Both the position numbers and the translations under genes were made by a program. This document shows positions 34,238-44,868 of a DNA stretch of 64,000 nt, in pieces. The notes below the pieces were generated by a model that saw nothing but the letters and a program-made list of their open reading frames with translations, made no database searches and was not told where the DNA came from. How positions within the stretch are numbered: the stretch's first letter is position 1; every line of letters starts with the position of its first letter. Origin of the DNA: Arenibaculum pallidiluteum. GTDB taxonomy: Bacteria; Pseudomonadota; Alphaproteobacteria; Azospirillales; Azospirillaceae. The DNA lies in NCBI RefSeq assembly GCF_017355985.1, contig NZ_JAFIQU010000017.1:1-64000 (forward strand). The letters are read 5' to 3'.

Positions 34238-34268
34238 GCCTTCCCCGGGCGACAAGCCCGGGGAAGGC
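34238..34268 (+). terminator. Cytochrome c gene terminator
   Basis: A perfect 13-bp stem (34238-34250 with 34256-34268) with loop GACAA, followed by TT, begins 14 nt after the stop codon. It is the best hairpin of this kind in the window. Confidence 0.75.
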
Positions 34269-34398
34269 TTGCGCGGGGCCGGGAGCCGGCAGTTCGGCGA
34301 CCTGCATTCAGCCCCGATGCGCCGGGGACAGAATGGTCTCGGGGGACGTATGATGTTCGCCCGAAATCTGGCAGGCATCGATGGCCTGGGGGTGCTCG

Positions 34399-34620
34399 AT
34401 GGCCCCATCCGAGACCGCGATCCAGCAGGCTGCGCGTCACGTCGCGGAGGGCGAGGCCCGGGTCGCCCGCCAGCGCGAGATCATCGCGGAACTTGTCCGC
34501 GACGGCCATGACGAGGCGGCCGCACGTGCCGAGAGGGTCCTGACCAACCTGCTCGAGACCCTGCGTCTGGCGCACGAGCATCTGGACAGGGAGCGTGGAC
34601 AGGCGCGCGAGGCTCCCTGA
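34399..34620 (+). CDS. Small helical hypothetical protein
   Basis: The 73-residue protein is almost entirely helical and charged (AARHVAEGEARVARQREII, then ERVLTNLLETLRLAHEHLDR), with heptad-like spacing suggesting a coiled coil. It has no known domain I can name; similar small proteins are frequent in alphaproteobacteria. ATG at 34399 follows a GGGGG tract; ATG at 34381 in the same frame is possible. It precedes a HisKA_2 kinase by about 270 bp. Confidence 0.55.
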   Translation: MAPSETAIQQAARHVAEGEARVARQREIIAELVRDGHDEAAARAERVLTNLLETLRLAHEHLDRERGQAREAP

Positions 34621-34888
34621 TCTGGCTGGCGTGAGCCATGGATGCCTTCGTGCCGATCGATCGCGATGCGCGTGCCGAAAGACTGAATGGCACAGCGCCC
34701 GGATCCGACCTGAAGACCCTCCTGGGGCAATCCAGGAGACTCATCCTTCCGCGCTGGGACGATCGGCCGGGGCCGCTGTTGGCGGACGAGGTATCAACCA
34801 GGCAAAGGACCCGGCGCGAAGGCCCCGGGCTAGCTCGTCCAGGGCGTTCGGACGGCCCCGACAGGGCCGGTGCGCCGATTTCCGGGCC

Positions 34889-35905
34889 ATGACAGAATCG
34901 CTCCCTGACGAGGCGTCCGGGTCCAGGACACAGACGGCCCGCCTGCGGACCCTGGTGGCCCAGCGGAACCGGACCATCCTGAAGCTGACGGCGCGCCTGC
35001 GGCCCCTGCAGGACCGCGTCCGGGAGCTGGAAGCCGAGGCTGCCGGCCTGCGCCGCCAGCTCGCCGAGGCGGCACGGCGCGAGAACGAGCTTCGACGGAC
35101 CATGGGCCGCGCGGACAGCGAACGCGGGGAGGCGGAGCAGGCCCTGCACCTGTCCTACGAGGAGCTGGAGGGACTCGCGGTGCAGGTCGAGGAGCAGAAC
35201 TCGCAGCTTCTCGCGGCGAACGCCCGGATTGCCCAGATCCTTCGCGACAACCAGGCCCTTCTGGCCGAGGTCCACCATCGCGTCAGGAACAACTTCCAGG
35301 CCATCGTCAGCTCGATCCGCCTCAAGCTGCGCCGGGCGGATCCGGCGGCCCGGGCGCCGCTGATCGATGTCCTCGGACGGATCCACGCCATGGCCCTGGT
35401 CCACGAACTGCTGTTCGGCGAGGGAGCTCCCTCCACGGTCCAGCCGGGGCGATATCTTTCCTCGCTCTGCCGGCGCCTGGCTGATCTCGCGCGGGCCGAT
35501 CTCCTCGTTTCGGTGGAGGCTGACGACATCGAGCCCGTCGACCCCGAGACGGCGCTGTCCATGGGCACCATCGTCACCGAACTGGTCGTCAATGCCTTGA
35601 AGCACGCGTTTCCGGAGGATCGGCCCGGAACCGTTTCCGTCGCCCTCAGGGGGCGGGGGATCTGGGATGAGATAATCGTGCACGACGACGGCATCGGCCT
35701 GAGCGCCGGAAGATGCGACTCCAGGGCCGGCGTCGGACTGGTGCTGGTCCGCAAGATGGCGTGGCAGATCGGAGCCGATGTCACGATCGAGGAAGGCAAT
35801 GGGACGACCGTCTCCATTTGCCGACAGGGCGGGCGAAACCATGGACTAGCCAGCCCGGCCCAACACCGGCCGAACGGAGATCGCCGGCCGCCGCGACGAG
35901 AATGA
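34889..35905 (+). CDS. Soluble HisKA_2-type sensor histidine kinase
   Basis: The 338-residue cytoplasmic protein has a long N-terminal coiled coil (about 15-125) and no membrane or PAS domain. A HisKA_2 dimerisation domain with H129 in EVHHRVRNNFQAI and an HATPase domain (ELVVNALKHAF, DDGIGL) follow. HisKA_2 and HWE kinases often feed the alphaproteobacterial general stress response (established), which fits the EcfG promoter elsewhere in the window but is not proof. ATG at 34889 is chosen; the in-frame upstream extension is Arg-rich and unlikely. About 25 C-terminal residues beyond the kinase core look disordered. Confidence 0.85.
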   Translation: MTESLPDEASGSRTQTARLRTLVAQRNRTILKLTARLRPLQDRVRELEAEAAGLRRQLAEAARRENELRRTMGRADSERGEAEQALHLSYEELEGLAVQVEEQNSQLLAANARIAQILRDNQALLAEVHHRVRNNFQAIVSSIRLKLRRADPAARAPLIDVLGRIHAMALVHELLFGEGAPSTVQPGRYLSSLCRRLADLARADLLVSVEADDIEPVDPETALSMGTIVTELVVNALKHAFPEDRPGTVSVALRGRGIWDEIIVHDDGIGLSAGRCDSRAGVGLVLVRKMAWQIGADVTIEEGNGTTVSICRQGGRNHGLASPAQHRPNGDRRPPRRE

Positions 35906-35983
35906 CCATCCTGGGACCGGGGCCGGAGAGACACTTCCGAGACGGGCCGCCCCTTCCCGCTCCCGATTCCCGGCCGCCAGGCC

Positions 35984-36973
35984 TCAGCCCCGTGCGGCGA
36001 GGAATTCCGCAAGCAGGCGCCGCGCGGCGGCCGCGGGCGCCAGGCGGCCGTCCCCCACCTGAACCTCGATCCCGGCGAGATCGGCCCGAACGGCGGGTTG
36101 GGCTCGGAAGGCCTCCAACAGCGTCTCCTGGATCTCGGACCACATCCAGGCCCGGGCTTGGCCGGCGCGGCGCTCGGCGATGGCGCCCGAGGCGCCGAGC
36201 TGGGCGCGGTAGCGCTCCACCGTCTCCCAGACCTCGGCGATGCCGCGCCCCTCGGTCGCCGAGCAGCTCATCACCGGCACGCGCCAGCCCGAGACCGGGG
36301 GGCGCAGCAGGGCCAGCGCGTGGCGGTACTCGGCCACCGCGTGGCGGGCCGCCGATTCCAGCGCGCCGTCGGCCTTGTTCACGACGATCAGGTCGGCCAG
36401 CTCGACGATCCCCTTCTTGATGCCCTGCAGCTCGTCCCCGCCGCCCGGCAGCAGCAGCAGCATGAAGAGGTCGACCATGTCGGCCACCGCCGTCTCGGAC
36501 TGGCCGACGCCGACGGTCTCGACCAGCACCGCATCGAAGCCCGCGGCCTCGCAGACCAGCATGGCCTCCCGCGTGCGGCGCGCGACGCCGCCCAGCGTCC
36601 CGCCCGAGGGCGAGGGGCGGATGAAGGCGGCCTCGTGCCGGGACAGGTTCTCCATGCGCGTCTTGTCGCCGAGGATCGACCCGCCCGTGCGCTGGGACGA
36701 GGGATCGACCGCCAGAACGGCGACACGGTGTCCGCGGCCGATCAGGTGCAGGCCGAAGGCCTCGATGAAGGTGGACTTCCCGACCCCCGGCACGCCCGAA
36801 ATGCCGAGCCGGACCGAGTTGCCGGCATGGGGCAGCAGCTCGGCCAGCAGCGCCTCGGCAGCCGGCCGATGGTCATGCCGCGCCGATTCCACCAGCGTGA
36901 TGGCGCGCGCGAGCGCCCGGCGGTCGCCGGCGCGCAGGCGCGATGCGAGGGTGGAGGGATCCGGTGCCGTCAT
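35984..36973 (-). CDS. meaB: Methylmalonyl-CoA mutase-associated GTPase (MeaB/ArgK)
   Basis: The 329-residue G3E-type GTPase guards B12-dependent methylmalonyl-CoA mutase and aids cofactor exchange. Visible motifs are Walker [10 protein letters not shown] (60-68), [20 protein letters not shown], the family-typical [15 protein letters not shown] and NKAD for guanine recognition. No mutase gene lies in the window, so it is encoded elsewhere. ATG at 36973 is chosen over GTG at 36982. Confidence 0.95.
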   Translation of the reverse strand: MTAPDPSTLASRLRAGDRRALARAITLVESARHDHRPAAEALLAELLPHAGNSVRLGISGVPGVGKSTFIEAFGLHLIGRGHRVAVLAVDPSSQRTGGSILGDKTRMENLSRHEAAFIRPSPSGGTLGGVARRTREAMLVCEAAGFDAVLVETVGVGQSETAVADMVDLFMLLLLPGGGDELQGIKKGIVELADLIVVNKADGALESAARHAVAEYRHALALLRPPVSGWRVPVMSCSATEGRGIAEVWETVERYRAQLGASGAIAERRAGQARAWMWSEIQETLLEAFRAQPAVRADLAGIEVQVGDGRLAPAAAARRLLAEFLAARG

Positions 36974-37027
36974 CCCCGGCACCCTACAGCCGGCGCGGGT
37001 GGCGCGGAAGGCCCGGCGCTCGCGGTT

Positions 37028-38044
37028 TCAGGGCGCCGCCACCCGCTCGATCTCCAGCGGCGCGCCGCTGCCGGGGCCGGCGGCACGCCGCAGGGCCTCC
37101 TCCATCGCGCGCTCGCCGGCCCGCCACCGGCGGGCGACCGAGGCCGCGACGAAATCGAAGCTGCGGGGTGCCCCCTCCTCGCCCCCGGGCGGGCAGGTCA
37201 TCAGCATCACCCGGTGCCGGCCCGCGCCATGTGCGCGCGCGGCGAACAGCCGGCCGTAGAGGTCGAGCACCGTGCGCGTCTGGTTCGCGAAGAACAGCTC
37301 CTGCCTGCGGTTGGCCGCCGCCATCAGGGAATCCGGCCGCGGCGCCTCGGCCGGGAACAGGTCGAGCGCGAAGCACAGGCGCGTCTCGTCGCCGGGATCC
37401 TCGTCAAGGACGATGTCCACCGGCAGGTTCGCGCTGAAGCCGCCATCGCCGAGCAGCCGGCCCTCGACCTCCACCGGATGGAACTCCGGGATGAAGGCGG
37501 CGCTTGCCATCACGTGCTCGGGGCCGATAGGACGCCTGCGGCTGTCGAACAGGACGCGCTCGCCGGTCTCCAGGTCGGTCGCGACGATGGTCAGGCGTAC
37601 GGGCCCCGCGTTCAGCAGATCGAAATCCACGAGGTCCTCGAGCGTGCGCGCCAGCGGCGCCAGATCGAAGTACCCGACCTGCCCCGCGGCCGAGGACGGG
37701 ATCGCGGGCCAGGTCGCAAGGCGCGGAACGAAGGCGGCGGGCCGCCCGAGCAGCGCCGTCCGGGCAAGGCCGCCGAGCCGCGCCAGCGCGTCCGGGACGG
37801 GCCAGAGCATGGCGCCCTCGGGGCCGGGGGCCGGCTGGGCCAGCAGCTCCCACAGGCGGCGCAGGCGCGGCACCCGGTCCTCCGGCCGGTTGCCGGCGAT
37901 CACGGCTCCGTGCACGGCCCCGATCGAGGTGCCGACCACCCAGTCGAGCGAAATCCCGGCCGCGTCCAGCGCCGCGTAGCCGCCGCCCTGGAAGGCGCCG
38001 AGCGCATTGCCGCCGGCCAGCACCAGGTTCACGCCCCGCTTCAT
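37028..38044 (-). CDS. Patatin-like phospholipase
   Basis: The 338-residue protein has the patatin catalytic dyad: nucleophile S40 in GTSIG and aspartate in GDGGFSANLPV (about 199). The oxyanion-hole glycine-rich stretch AGGNALGAFQGGG is at 10-22. It would hydrolyse acyl esters of lipids. No signal peptide is seen. It lies 54 bp upstream of meaB on the same strand and may be co-transcribed with it. Confidence 0.9.
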   Translation of the reverse strand: MKRGVNLVLAGGNALGAFQGGGYAALDAAGISLDWVVGTSIGAVHGAVIAGNRPEDRVPRLRRLWELLAQPAPGPEGAMLWPVPDALARLGGLARTALLGRPAAFVPRLATWPAIPSSAAGQVGYFDLAPLARTLEDLVDFDLLNAGPVRLTIVATDLETGERVLFDSRRRPIGPEHVMASAAFIPEFHPVEVEGRLLGDGGFSANLPVDIVLDEDPGDETRLCFALDLFPAEAPRPDSLMAAANRRQELFFANQTRTVLDLYGRLFAARAHGAGRHRVMLMTCPPGGEEGAPRSFDFVAASVARRWRAGERAMEEALRRAAGPGSGAPLEIERVAAP

Positions 38045-38268
38045 CGTCCCGCCCGCCGGTCCATCCGATCCCCGCAGCGACGCCCCTTCTTCAAGGGGAG
38101 AACGGGCCGGCGGCCGGCATCAACGCTTGCCCTATGCCTTTGGGACAGATCCCCTGCCCGACCGCGGGGTAGGGACGTGGCGGCGGCGTATCCCGCGTGC
38201 CCTTCGTCCGCCCGAGCTGTTGCGGCCTTGGCCCCGCTTGGCGGGCGCGACCGCCCACGGGAACGACC

Positions 38269-39690
38269 ATGCCGACTCCGCCCTCGAAGCCTGCCGCACG
38301 CCTCGCAGCCCTTCCGGCCCGCGCCGCCGGTGCGATCCTCGCGGCCGGCCTCCTGGCCGGCGGCGCGACGGCACAGGTGGCCCCGCCGGGCGCGCCGCCG
38401 CCCGCGGTGACGGTGGCCCCGGTGGAGACGGGCTCGGTCGCGCCCTCGGCCGAGTTCGTCGGCCGGATCGAGAGCGTCGCCACCTTCGAGGCGCGCCCCC
38501 GGGTCGAAGGCACGGTGCAGCAGGTCGCCTTCCAGGAAGGCGCCGATGTGGCCGAAGGGCAGCTTCTCTACGTGATCGACCCTGCGCCCTACGAGGCCCA
38601 GCGCACCGCCGCCAGGGCCCAGCTCGCCCGTGCCCAGGCCCAGCTCCGCGAAGCCGAGCAGGCTGCCGCCCGGGCCGAGGCGCTGGGCGCCCGCGGCAAC
38701 GTCGCGGAGGCGACGCTCGAGCAGGCGCGCGCCGCACAGGCCTCGGCCGAGGCCGACGTGCTGGCCGCGCAGGCCCAGCTCCAGCAGGCCGAGCTGAACC
38801 TGTCCTACACGCGGATCACCAGCCCCATCGCCGGGCGCATCGGCGCCACTGCCATCACGCCCGGCAACCTGGTCACGCCGCAGACCGGCGTGCTGGCCAC
38901 CGTCATCCGCCTGGATCCCATTCGCGTGACCTTCGCGGTCAGCGACCGCCAGGTCCTCCAGATCATGCAGGAGACAGGCGCCAGCGCCCCGGCCGAGCTG
39001 GTGGAGCGCTTCGTGCCGACGCTGCGGCTCGCCACGGGGGATCTCTACGGTCATCCCGGCCGGGTCGAGTTCCTGGACAACCGGGTCGATCCCCGCACCG
39101 GGACCATCCAGGTCCGGGCGCTGTTCCCGAACCCGAACCGGCTGCTGTTGCCGGGCCAGTATGCGAGCGTCATGGTTCGTCCCGAGCGCGTCGCGCGCAG
39201 TCCGGTGGTGCCCGTCAGCGCCGTCCAGCGCGACCGCGAGGGCGCCTACGTGCTGGTTCTGGGTCCCGGCAACGTGGTGCAGCCCCGGCGGCTCACGCTC
39301 GGCGCGCAGTCCGGCGGCGTCTTTGCGGTCGAGCAGGGCCTGGCCGCGGGCGAGACCATCGTCGTCGAGGGCCAGCAGAAGGCGCGCGCCGGGGCGCCGG
39401 TGACCCCGGTGCCCGCCCAGCCACCCTCGACCGCCGCGGCGGGCGCGACCGAGGGCACCCAGGCCGGACCCGCCGCGACAGGCGGCGCCGGCCCGCAGAG
39501 CCCCCCGGGCGCGCTCGGCAATGCCGAGACGGCGAACCCGCCCGCGAACCCGCAGCAGGACGGCACCGGGACGGGCTCGGGCACCAGCGGCGGCGCCCAG
39601 CCCGGCGGCGGCAGCGGCCCGGGCACCGGCGGCGCTGGCGGCGCGGGCGGCGGAACCGGCGGGTCGGGCTCCAGCGGCGGCGCGGGCTGA
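38269..39690 (+). CDS. RND efflux periplasmic adaptor subunit (AcrA/MexA type)
   Basis: The 473-residue membrane-fusion protein has a signal peptide (ending GGATAQ) and a lipoyl-like domain ([20 protein letters not shown]). It also has an alpha-helical hairpin (about 105-170) and beta-barrel/membrane-proximal domains ([40 protein letters not shown]). It links the inner-membrane pump to an outer-membrane channel. An odd feature is a C-terminal tail of about 90 residues very rich in G, A, P, T, S and Q, beyond the family's normal end and probably disordered. ATG at 38269 has GGGA about 7 nt upstream. Confidence 0.93.
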   Translation: MPTPPSKPAARLAALPARAAGAILAAGLLAGGATAQVAPPGAPPPAVTVAPVETGSVAPSAEFVGRIESVATFEARPRVEGTVQQVAFQEGADVAEGQLLYVIDPAPYEAQRTAARAQLARAQAQLREAEQAAARAEALGARGNVAEATLEQARAAQASAEADVLAAQAQLQQAELNLSYTRITSPIAGRIGATAITPGNLVTPQTGVLATVIRLDPIRVTFAVSDRQVLQIMQETGASAPAELVERFVPTLRLATGDLYGHPGRVEFLDNRVDPRTGTIQVRALFPNPNRLLLPGQYASVMVRPERVARSPVVPVSAVQRDREGAYVLVLGPGNVVQPRRLTLGAQSGGVFAVEQGLAAGETIVVEGQQKARAGAPVTPVPAQPPSTAAAGATEGTQAGPAATGGAGPQSPPGALGNAETANPPANPQQDGTGTGSGTSGGAQPGGGSGPGTGGAGGAGGGTGGSGSSGGAG

Positions 39691-39700
39691 GGCGGATCCC

Positions 39701-42700
39701 ATGTTCTCGCAGATCTTCATCCGCCGGCCGAACCTGGCCATCGTGATCTCGCTGGTCCTGGTGGTCGCGGGGCTGCTGGCGCTGCGCGTGATCCCGGTCG
39801 CCCAGTTCCCGCCGATCACGCCGCCCGCGGTGCAGGTCAGCGCCTCTTACCCCGGCGCCAACGCGCAGGTGGTGGCCGAGACGATCGCCGCCCCGATCGA
39901 GGCGCAGGTCAACGGCGTCGACGGCATGCTCTACATGTCCTCGACCAGCTCGGATGCCGGAACCTACAGCCTGACGGTCAGCTTCGAGGTCGGAACCGAC
40001 CCGGATCTCGCGTCCATCAACGTGCAGAACCGGGTGCAGCTCGCCAATGCGAGCCTTCCCTCGGCGGTTGCGCGCCAGGGCGTCACGGTGCGCAAGCAGT
40101 CCTCGAACATGCTGCTCTCCGTGAACCTCTACTCGCCCGACGACCGGTACGATGCGCTGTTCATCAGCAATTACGCCAACCTGAACATGCGCGACGCCAT
40201 CACGCGCATCGCGGGCGTGGGCGAGGCCCAGGTGCTGGGCGCGCAGACCTACAGCATGCGCGTGTGGATGTATCCCGACCGTATGGCGGCCCTGGGCGTC
40301 ACCGCGGACGATCTGATCGCCGCGCTGAACGCGCAGAACGTCCAGGCGCCGGCCGGGCAGATCGGCGCGCCGCCCATCGGGGACGACCAGCGCCAGCAGC
40401 TCACCGTTCTGGCCCAGGGTCGGCTGGACGACGCCGAATCCTTCCGGGACGTGGTGGTGCGCGCGGGCGAGGGCGGCGCCCTGGTGCGCGTACGCGACAT
40501 CGCCGACGTGGAGCTGGGTGCGCAGACCTACACGGCCTCGGCCAAGCTGAACGGCCGCCCCTCCGCGACGCTGGTGGTCTACCAGTCGCCGGATGCTAAC
40601 GCGCTGGACGTCGCGAACAGCGTCAGGGCCGAGGTCGAGCGGCTGGCCCAGCGCTTCCCCCAGGGGCTGGAGCACGCGATCGTCTTCGACACGACGCGCT
40701 TCGTGGTCGCCACCATCGAGGAGATCGTGCTGACGCTGGCCATCACCTTCGTCCTGGTGGTGGCGGTCACCTACCTGTTCCTGCAGGACCTGCGCTCGAC
40801 GCTGATCCCGACGCTGGCGATCCCCGTCTCGCTGATCGGCACCTTCGCGGTGCTGCTCGTGATGGGCTACAGCGCCAACACGATCAGCCTCTTCGCCCTG
40901 GTCCTCGCCATCGGGCTGGTGGTGGACGACGCCATCGTGGTGGTCGAGAACGTCCACCGCGTGATGGAGGAGGAGCCCGGGCTGGACCCCGCGGGAGCCG
41001 CCTCGCGCGCGATGCAGCAGGTGACGGGCCCCATCGTCGCGTCCACGCTGGTGCTGGCCGCCGTCTTCGTGCCGGTGGCCTTCCTGCCGGGCATCACCGG
41101 CCAGATCTACCGCCAGTTCGCGGTCACCATCACGGTCAGCTTCCTGATCTCGGGGATGGTCTCGCTGACGCTGAGCCCGGCGCTGTGCGCGCTGATCCTG
41201 CGGCCGGGGCACCAGCCCTCGCGCCGCGGGCCGCTGGGCGCCTTCAACCGGCTGGTCGAGCGGACGCGTGGAGGATACGGGCGCCTCGTCGGCCGGCTGG
41301 CACGGCGCATGGGCGTCGTGGCCGGCGCCCTGCTGCTGGTCTTCGCGGGCTCGGCCCTGGCGCTGCGCACGCTGCCGACAGCCTTCCTGCCCTCCGAGGA
41401 TGCCGGCTACTTCTTCGTCAACGTCCAGCTTCCCAGCGCAGCCTCGCTGAACCGGACCGAGCAGGTCCTGGACCGGGTCGCGGGCATGCTGCACGAGACG
41501 CCCGGCGTCTCGGACGTGATCACGGTCGCGGGGTTCAGCCTGCTCGGCGGCGGCGGGTCCAATTCGGGCCTCGCCATCGTGGTGCTCGACCCCTGGGGCG
41601 AGCGCGGGGACGAACGCGGCGTGCAGGCCATGATCGCAGGGCTGATGCCGCGCTTCTTCTCGGTGCCCGAGGCGAACATCGTCGCCTTCAACCCGCCCTC
41701 GATCCCCGGGCTGGGCGCGACCGGCGGCTTCGACCTGCGCCTGCAGGCGCTGGCCGGCCAGTCGCCCCAGGACCTCGCCGCGGTGTTGCGCGGCGTGCTG
41801 ATGGCGGCGAACCAGGATCCCCAGCTCCAGGCGGTGTTCTCGACCTATGCCTCGGACGTGCCGCACCTCTTCGTCGATCTCGACCGCACGCGCGCGGCGA
41901 CGCTGGGGGTGGCGCCCGCCGACGTCTTCGGCGCGCTGCAGGCCCATCTGGGCTCGGCCTATGTCAACGACTTCAACCTGTTCGGCCGCGTCTACCAGGT
42001 GCGGGTCCAGGACGCGGCGGCCTATCGCGAGCAGGCCAGCGCCATCCAGCGGCTCTACGTCCGCTCGCAGGCCGGCGACATGGTGCCGCTTTCCAGCCTG
42101 GTGACCGTCAGCACCACCCTCGCTCCGGATTCGGTGGGCCGGTACAACCAGTTCCTCGCCGCCTCCGTGAACGGCCAGGCGGCGCCGGGCGGCACCTCGG
42201 GCGATGCGATCGCGGCCATGACCCGCGTGCTCGACCAGGCCCTGCCCGAGGGCTACGGCTACGAATGGTCCGGCCTGTCCTTCCAGGAGGTGCAGGCGGG
42301 CGGCCAGACGGCGCTCGTCTTCGCGCTGGCCCTGCTCTTCGGCTTCCTGTTCATGGTCGCGCAGTTCGAGAGCTGGACGCTGCCTGCCGCCGTGGTGCTC
42401 TCGGTCTCGGTCGCCCTGCTGGGGGCGCTGGGCTCGCTGCTGATCACGGGCACGGCGCTCGATATCTACGCGCAGATCGGCCTCGTCCTGCTGATCGGCC
42501 TTGCGGCCAAGAACGCGATCCTGATCGTCGAGTTCAGCCGCACTCGGCTCGAGCACGGGCTCGGCATCGCCGAGGCGGCGGTCGAGGGCGCGCGCGCCCG
42601 CTTCCGCGCCGTCCTGATGACCGCCTTCGCCTTCATCCTGGGGGTGGTGCCGCTGCTGGTCGCGCACGGCGCGGGCGCCGCAAGCCGCTGGTCCATCGGC

Positions 42701-42853
42701 GTCACGGTCTTCGGCGGCATGGTGCTGGCGACGGTGGTCGGCATCGTCTTCGTGCCCCTGCTCTTCGTTCTGGTCGAGCGGCTGGTGGCGCGGTTCAGGA
42801 GGCGCGCTCCGGCAGCCACCGCGGGGCAGCGCTCGGAGGGAGCCGGCGCATGA
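39701..42853 (+). CDS. RND multidrug efflux pump, inner-membrane subunit (AcrB type)
   Basis: The 1050-residue transporter has the HAE1/AcrB layout: [20 protein letters not shown] at the N-terminus, twelve membrane segments, and two large periplasmic loops. The proton-relay aspartates in TM4 are in [14 protein letters not shown] (about 407-420). The length is that of AcrB. It uses the proton gradient to expel hydrophobic compounds. GAGG lies 8 nt before ATG at 39701, ten bp after the adaptor stop. No outer-membrane factor gene is present nearby. Confidence 0.96.
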   Translation: MFSQIFIRRPNLAIVISLVLVVAGLLALRVIPVAQFPPITPPAVQVSASYPGANAQVVAETIAAPIEAQVNGVDGMLYMSSTSSDAGTYSLTVSFEVGTDPDLASINVQNRVQLANASLPSAVARQGVTVRKQSSNMLLSVNLYSPDDRYDALFISNYANLNMRDAITRIAGVGEAQVLGAQTYSMRVWMYPDRMAALGVTADDLIAALNAQNVQAPAGQIGAPPIGDDQRQQLTVLAQGRLDDAESFRDVVVRAGEGGALVRVRDIADVELGAQTYTASAKLNGRPSATLVVYQSPDANALDVANSVRAEVERLAQRFPQGLEHAIVFDTTRFVVATIEEIVLTLAITFVLVVAVTYLFLQDLRSTLIPTLAIPVSLIGTFAVLLVMGYSANTISLFALVLAIGLVVDDAIVVVENVHRVMEEEPGLDPAGAASRAMQQVTGPIVASTLVLAAVFVPVAFLPGITGQIYRQFAVTITVSFLISGMVSLTLSPALCALILRPGHQPSRRGPLGAFNRLVERTRGGYGRLVGRLARRMGVVAGALLLVFAGSALALRTLPTAFLPSEDAGYFFVNVQLPSAASLNRTEQVLDRVAGMLHETPGVSDVITVAGFSLLGGGGSNSGLAIVVLDPWGERGDERGVQAMIAGLMPRFFSVPEANIVAFNPPSIPGLGATGGFDLRLQALAGQSPQDLAAVLRGVLMAANQDPQLQAVFSTYASDVPHLFVDLDRTRAATLGVAPADVFGALQAHLGSAYVNDFNLFGRVYQVRVQDAAAYREQASAIQRLYVRSQAGDMVPLSSLVTVSTTLAPDSVGRYNQFLAASVNGQAAPGGTSGDAIAAMTRVLDQALPEGYGYEWSGLSFQEVQAGGQTALVFALALLFGFLFMVAQFESWTLPAAVVLSVSVALLGALGSLLITGTALDIYAQIGLVLLIGLAAKNAILIVEFSRTRLEHGLGIAEAAVEGARARFRAVLMTAFAFILGVVPLLVAHGAGAASRWSIGVTVFGGMVLATVVGIVFVPLLFVLVERLVARFRRRAPAATAGQRSEGAGA

Positions 42854-43599
42854 CGGGCAGTGAGGCCATCGCGGGAAAGGTCGTGGTGATCACCGGCGCC
42901 AGCAGCGGCATCGGCGAGGCCACGGCGCGGCATCTGGCGGGGCTGGGCGCGAAGGTGGTCCTGGGCGCGCGACGCCGCGACCGGCTGGAAACCGTGGCGG
43001 CCGATATCCGCGCGGCTGGCGGGATCGCCGAGGCGCTGGTCACCGACGTGGCCCGGCGCGAGCAGGTCGTGGCGCTGGCGGCCCTCGCCGAAAGCCACTT
43101 CGGCCGGATCGACGTGATGGTCAACAATGCGGGGCTGATGCCGCTCTCGACCCTCGACCAGCGCCGGGTCGAGGACTGGGAGCGCATGATCGACGTGAAC
43201 CTGAAGGGTGTGCTCTACGGCATCGCGGCGGCGCTGCCGGCGATGCAGCGGCAGGGCGGCGGCCATATCGTCTGCGTCTCGTCCACGGCCGGGCTGCGGG
43301 TGCGGCCGACGATGGCGGTCTACTCGGCCACCAAGTTCGCGGTCCGCGCCATCGCCGAGGGGCTGCGCCAGGAGGCGACGGCCCACAACATCCGCAGTAC
43401 CGTGATCTCGCCGGGACCGGTCGACACCGAGCTGCCGAACAGCGTGACCGACCCAGAGGCCGCCGAGGCGACGCGCGCCGTGCATGCGCGCATGGCGATC
43501 CCCGCCCTGTCGGTCGCCCAGGCGATCGCCTTCGCCATCGCGCAGCCGCCGGAGGTGGACGTGAACGAGATCGTGCTGCGCCCGACCCTGATGTCCTGA
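42850..43599 (+). CDS. Short-chain dehydrogenase/reductase
   Basis: The 249-residue NAD(P)-dependent SDR has cofactor motif TGASSGIG (15-22), NNAG, active-site serine in VCVSSTAG and Y158-x3-K162 (YSATK). Substrate is unknown. It overlaps the RND pump gene by four bases (ATGA), so it is part of the same transcript. The arginines after the cofactor motif (ARRRDR) suggest NADP preference. Confidence 0.9.
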   Translation: MTGSEAIAGKVVVITGASSGIGEATARHLAGLGAKVVLGARRRDRLETVAADIRAAGGIAEALVTDVARREQVVALAALAESHFGRIDVMVNNAGLMPLSTLDQRRVEDWERMIDVNLKGVLYGIAAALPAMQRQGGGHIVCVSSTAGLRVRPTMAVYSATKFAVRAIAEGLRQEATAHNIRSTVISPGPVDTELPNSVTDPEAAEATRAVHARMAIPALSVAQAIAFAIAQPPEVDVNEIVLRPTLMS

Positions 43600-43616
43600 G
43601 CCGCGATGCGCCGCCC

Positions 43617-44705
43617 ATGAGACCGAGCCGTCCCGCCCCCTGCGCCCTCGCCTTCCTGGCCGCCCTGGCGATCGCGCCGCTGCCGTCGGCGGCCCAGACG
43701 GCAGCGGCTCAGGCCGCAGCATCCCGAACCGCAGCATCCGAGACCGCAGCCGCCCAAACGGCCCCGCAGGCAACCTACGGGCCGGAGCTCCAGGGCTTTG
43801 AGTATCCCTTCCCGGTCGAACGCTTCGCCCTGCCCTCCCAGGGGCAGGAGCTGGCCATGGCCTACATGGACGTGGCGCCCGAGCGGCCCAACGGGCGCAC
43901 GGTCGTCCTTCTGCACGGCAAGAACTTCTGCGCGGCGACATGGGAGGGGACGATCCGGGCCCTCCTGGCCGCCGGCTACCGGGTGATCGCGCCGGACCAG
44001 ATCGGCTTCTGCCGGTCCAGCAAGCCCCAGCGCTACCAATTCAGCTTCCACCAGCTCGCGGCCAACACGAACGCGCTTCTGAAGGCGCGGGGCATCGAAA
44101 GGGCCACCGTCGTCGGGCATTCCATGGGCGGCATGCTCGCCGCGCGCTATGCCCTGGCCTATCCCGGGGCGGTCGAGCGGCTGGTCCTCGTGAACCCGCT
44201 GGGGCTCGAGGACTGGGGCGCCAAGGGCGTTCCCTATGCCAGCATCGACGAGACCTACCGGACCGAGCTGCGCACGAGCTTCGAGAGCATCAAGGCCTAC
44301 CAGCAGAAGTTCTACTACGCCGGCGGCTGGAAGCCGGACTACGACCGCTGGGCCGGCATGCTCGCCGGCATGTATGCCGGCCCCGGCAGGGAGGCCGTGG
44401 CCTGGAGCCAGGCGCTGACCTCGGACCTGATCTACACCCAGCCCGTCGTGCACGAGTTCGGGCGGATCCGGACGCCGACCCTGCTGCTGATCGGCATGAA
44501 GGACCGAACCGCCCCCGGCGCGAACCGCGCGCCGCCCGAGATCACCGCAGGCCTCGGCGACTATCCTGTTCTCGCGCGCGCGGCGGCGCAGGCGATTCCC
44601 GGCGCAAGGCTGACCGCCTTTCCCGATCTCGGCCACGCACCGCAGATCGAGGCGCCGGACGTCTTCCACGGGGCGCTGCTGGAGGGGATCGGGCGCGGCG
44701 GGTGA
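43617..44705 (+). CDS. Secreted alpha/beta hydrolase
   Basis: The 362-residue protein has a signal peptide and then a low-complexity Ala/Thr/Gln linker (about 27-50) produced by imperfect GCAGC-type tandem repeats. The hydrolase fold follows: VVLLHGKNFCAATWE, nucleophile S169 in GHSMGG, acid near 296 (MKDRT) and H340 (LGHAPQ). It starts 17 bp after the SDR stop and is likely co-transcribed with the RND genes. Substrate is unknown. The match to periplasmic haloalkane-dehalogenase-like or ester hydrolases is only at fold level. Confidence 0.87.
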   Translation: MRPSRPAPCALAFLAALAIAPLPSAAQTAAAQAAASRTAASETAAAQTAPQATYGPELQGFEYPFPVERFALPSQGQELAMAYMDVAPERPNGRTVVLLHGKNFCAATWEGTIRALLAAGYRVIAPDQIGFCRSSKPQRYQFSFHQLAANTNALLKARGIERATVVGHSMGGMLAARYALAYPGAVERLVLVNPLGLEDWGAKGVPYASIDETYRTELRTSFESIKAYQQKFYYAGGWKPDYDRWAGMLAGMYAGPGREAVAWSQALTSDLIYTQPVVHEFGRIRTPTLLLIGMKDRTAPGANRAPPEITAGLGDYPVLARAAAQAIPGARLTAFPDLGHAPQIEAPDVFHGALLEGIGRGG

Positions 44706-44747
44706 GACGCGCGCCGCAGGGACGCCGTGAGGGCGCCACGGCGGGAT

Positions 44748-44820
44748 CCTCACGCTTCCATGACGGCGTCCTTACGCCCCGCTTATGCCGGCGGCGGAAA
44801 TCCGCGTGGAGCCCTTACGG
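44748..44820 (+). promoter_or_regulatory. Direct repeats upstream of kdp (candidate KdpE sites)
   Basis: CCTCACGC (44748-44755), CCTTACGC (44770-44777) and CCTTACGG (44813-44820) repeat in the same orientation at spacings of 22 and 43 bp, close to two and four helical turns. They end 48 bp before the first kdp small ORF. OmpR-family regulators such as KdpE bind such direct repeats. Confidence 0.45.
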
Positions 44821-44868
44821 CCCCCGGGCCGAAGATCACGGCATCGGAAACCCCCTGGGTACGCAACG

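Noticed and set aside
34638-34892. 84-codon plus-strand frame whose stop overlaps the HisKA_2 kinase start (ATGA)
   Set aside because: The overlap is tempting, but the translation is Arg/Pro-rich without recognisable structure and has a poor ribosome site; too weak to call a gene.
39293-42667. 1124-codon minus-strand frame across the RND genes
   Set aside because: His/Arg/Asp-rich antisense shadow of AcrA/AcrB-type genes; no recognisable motif.
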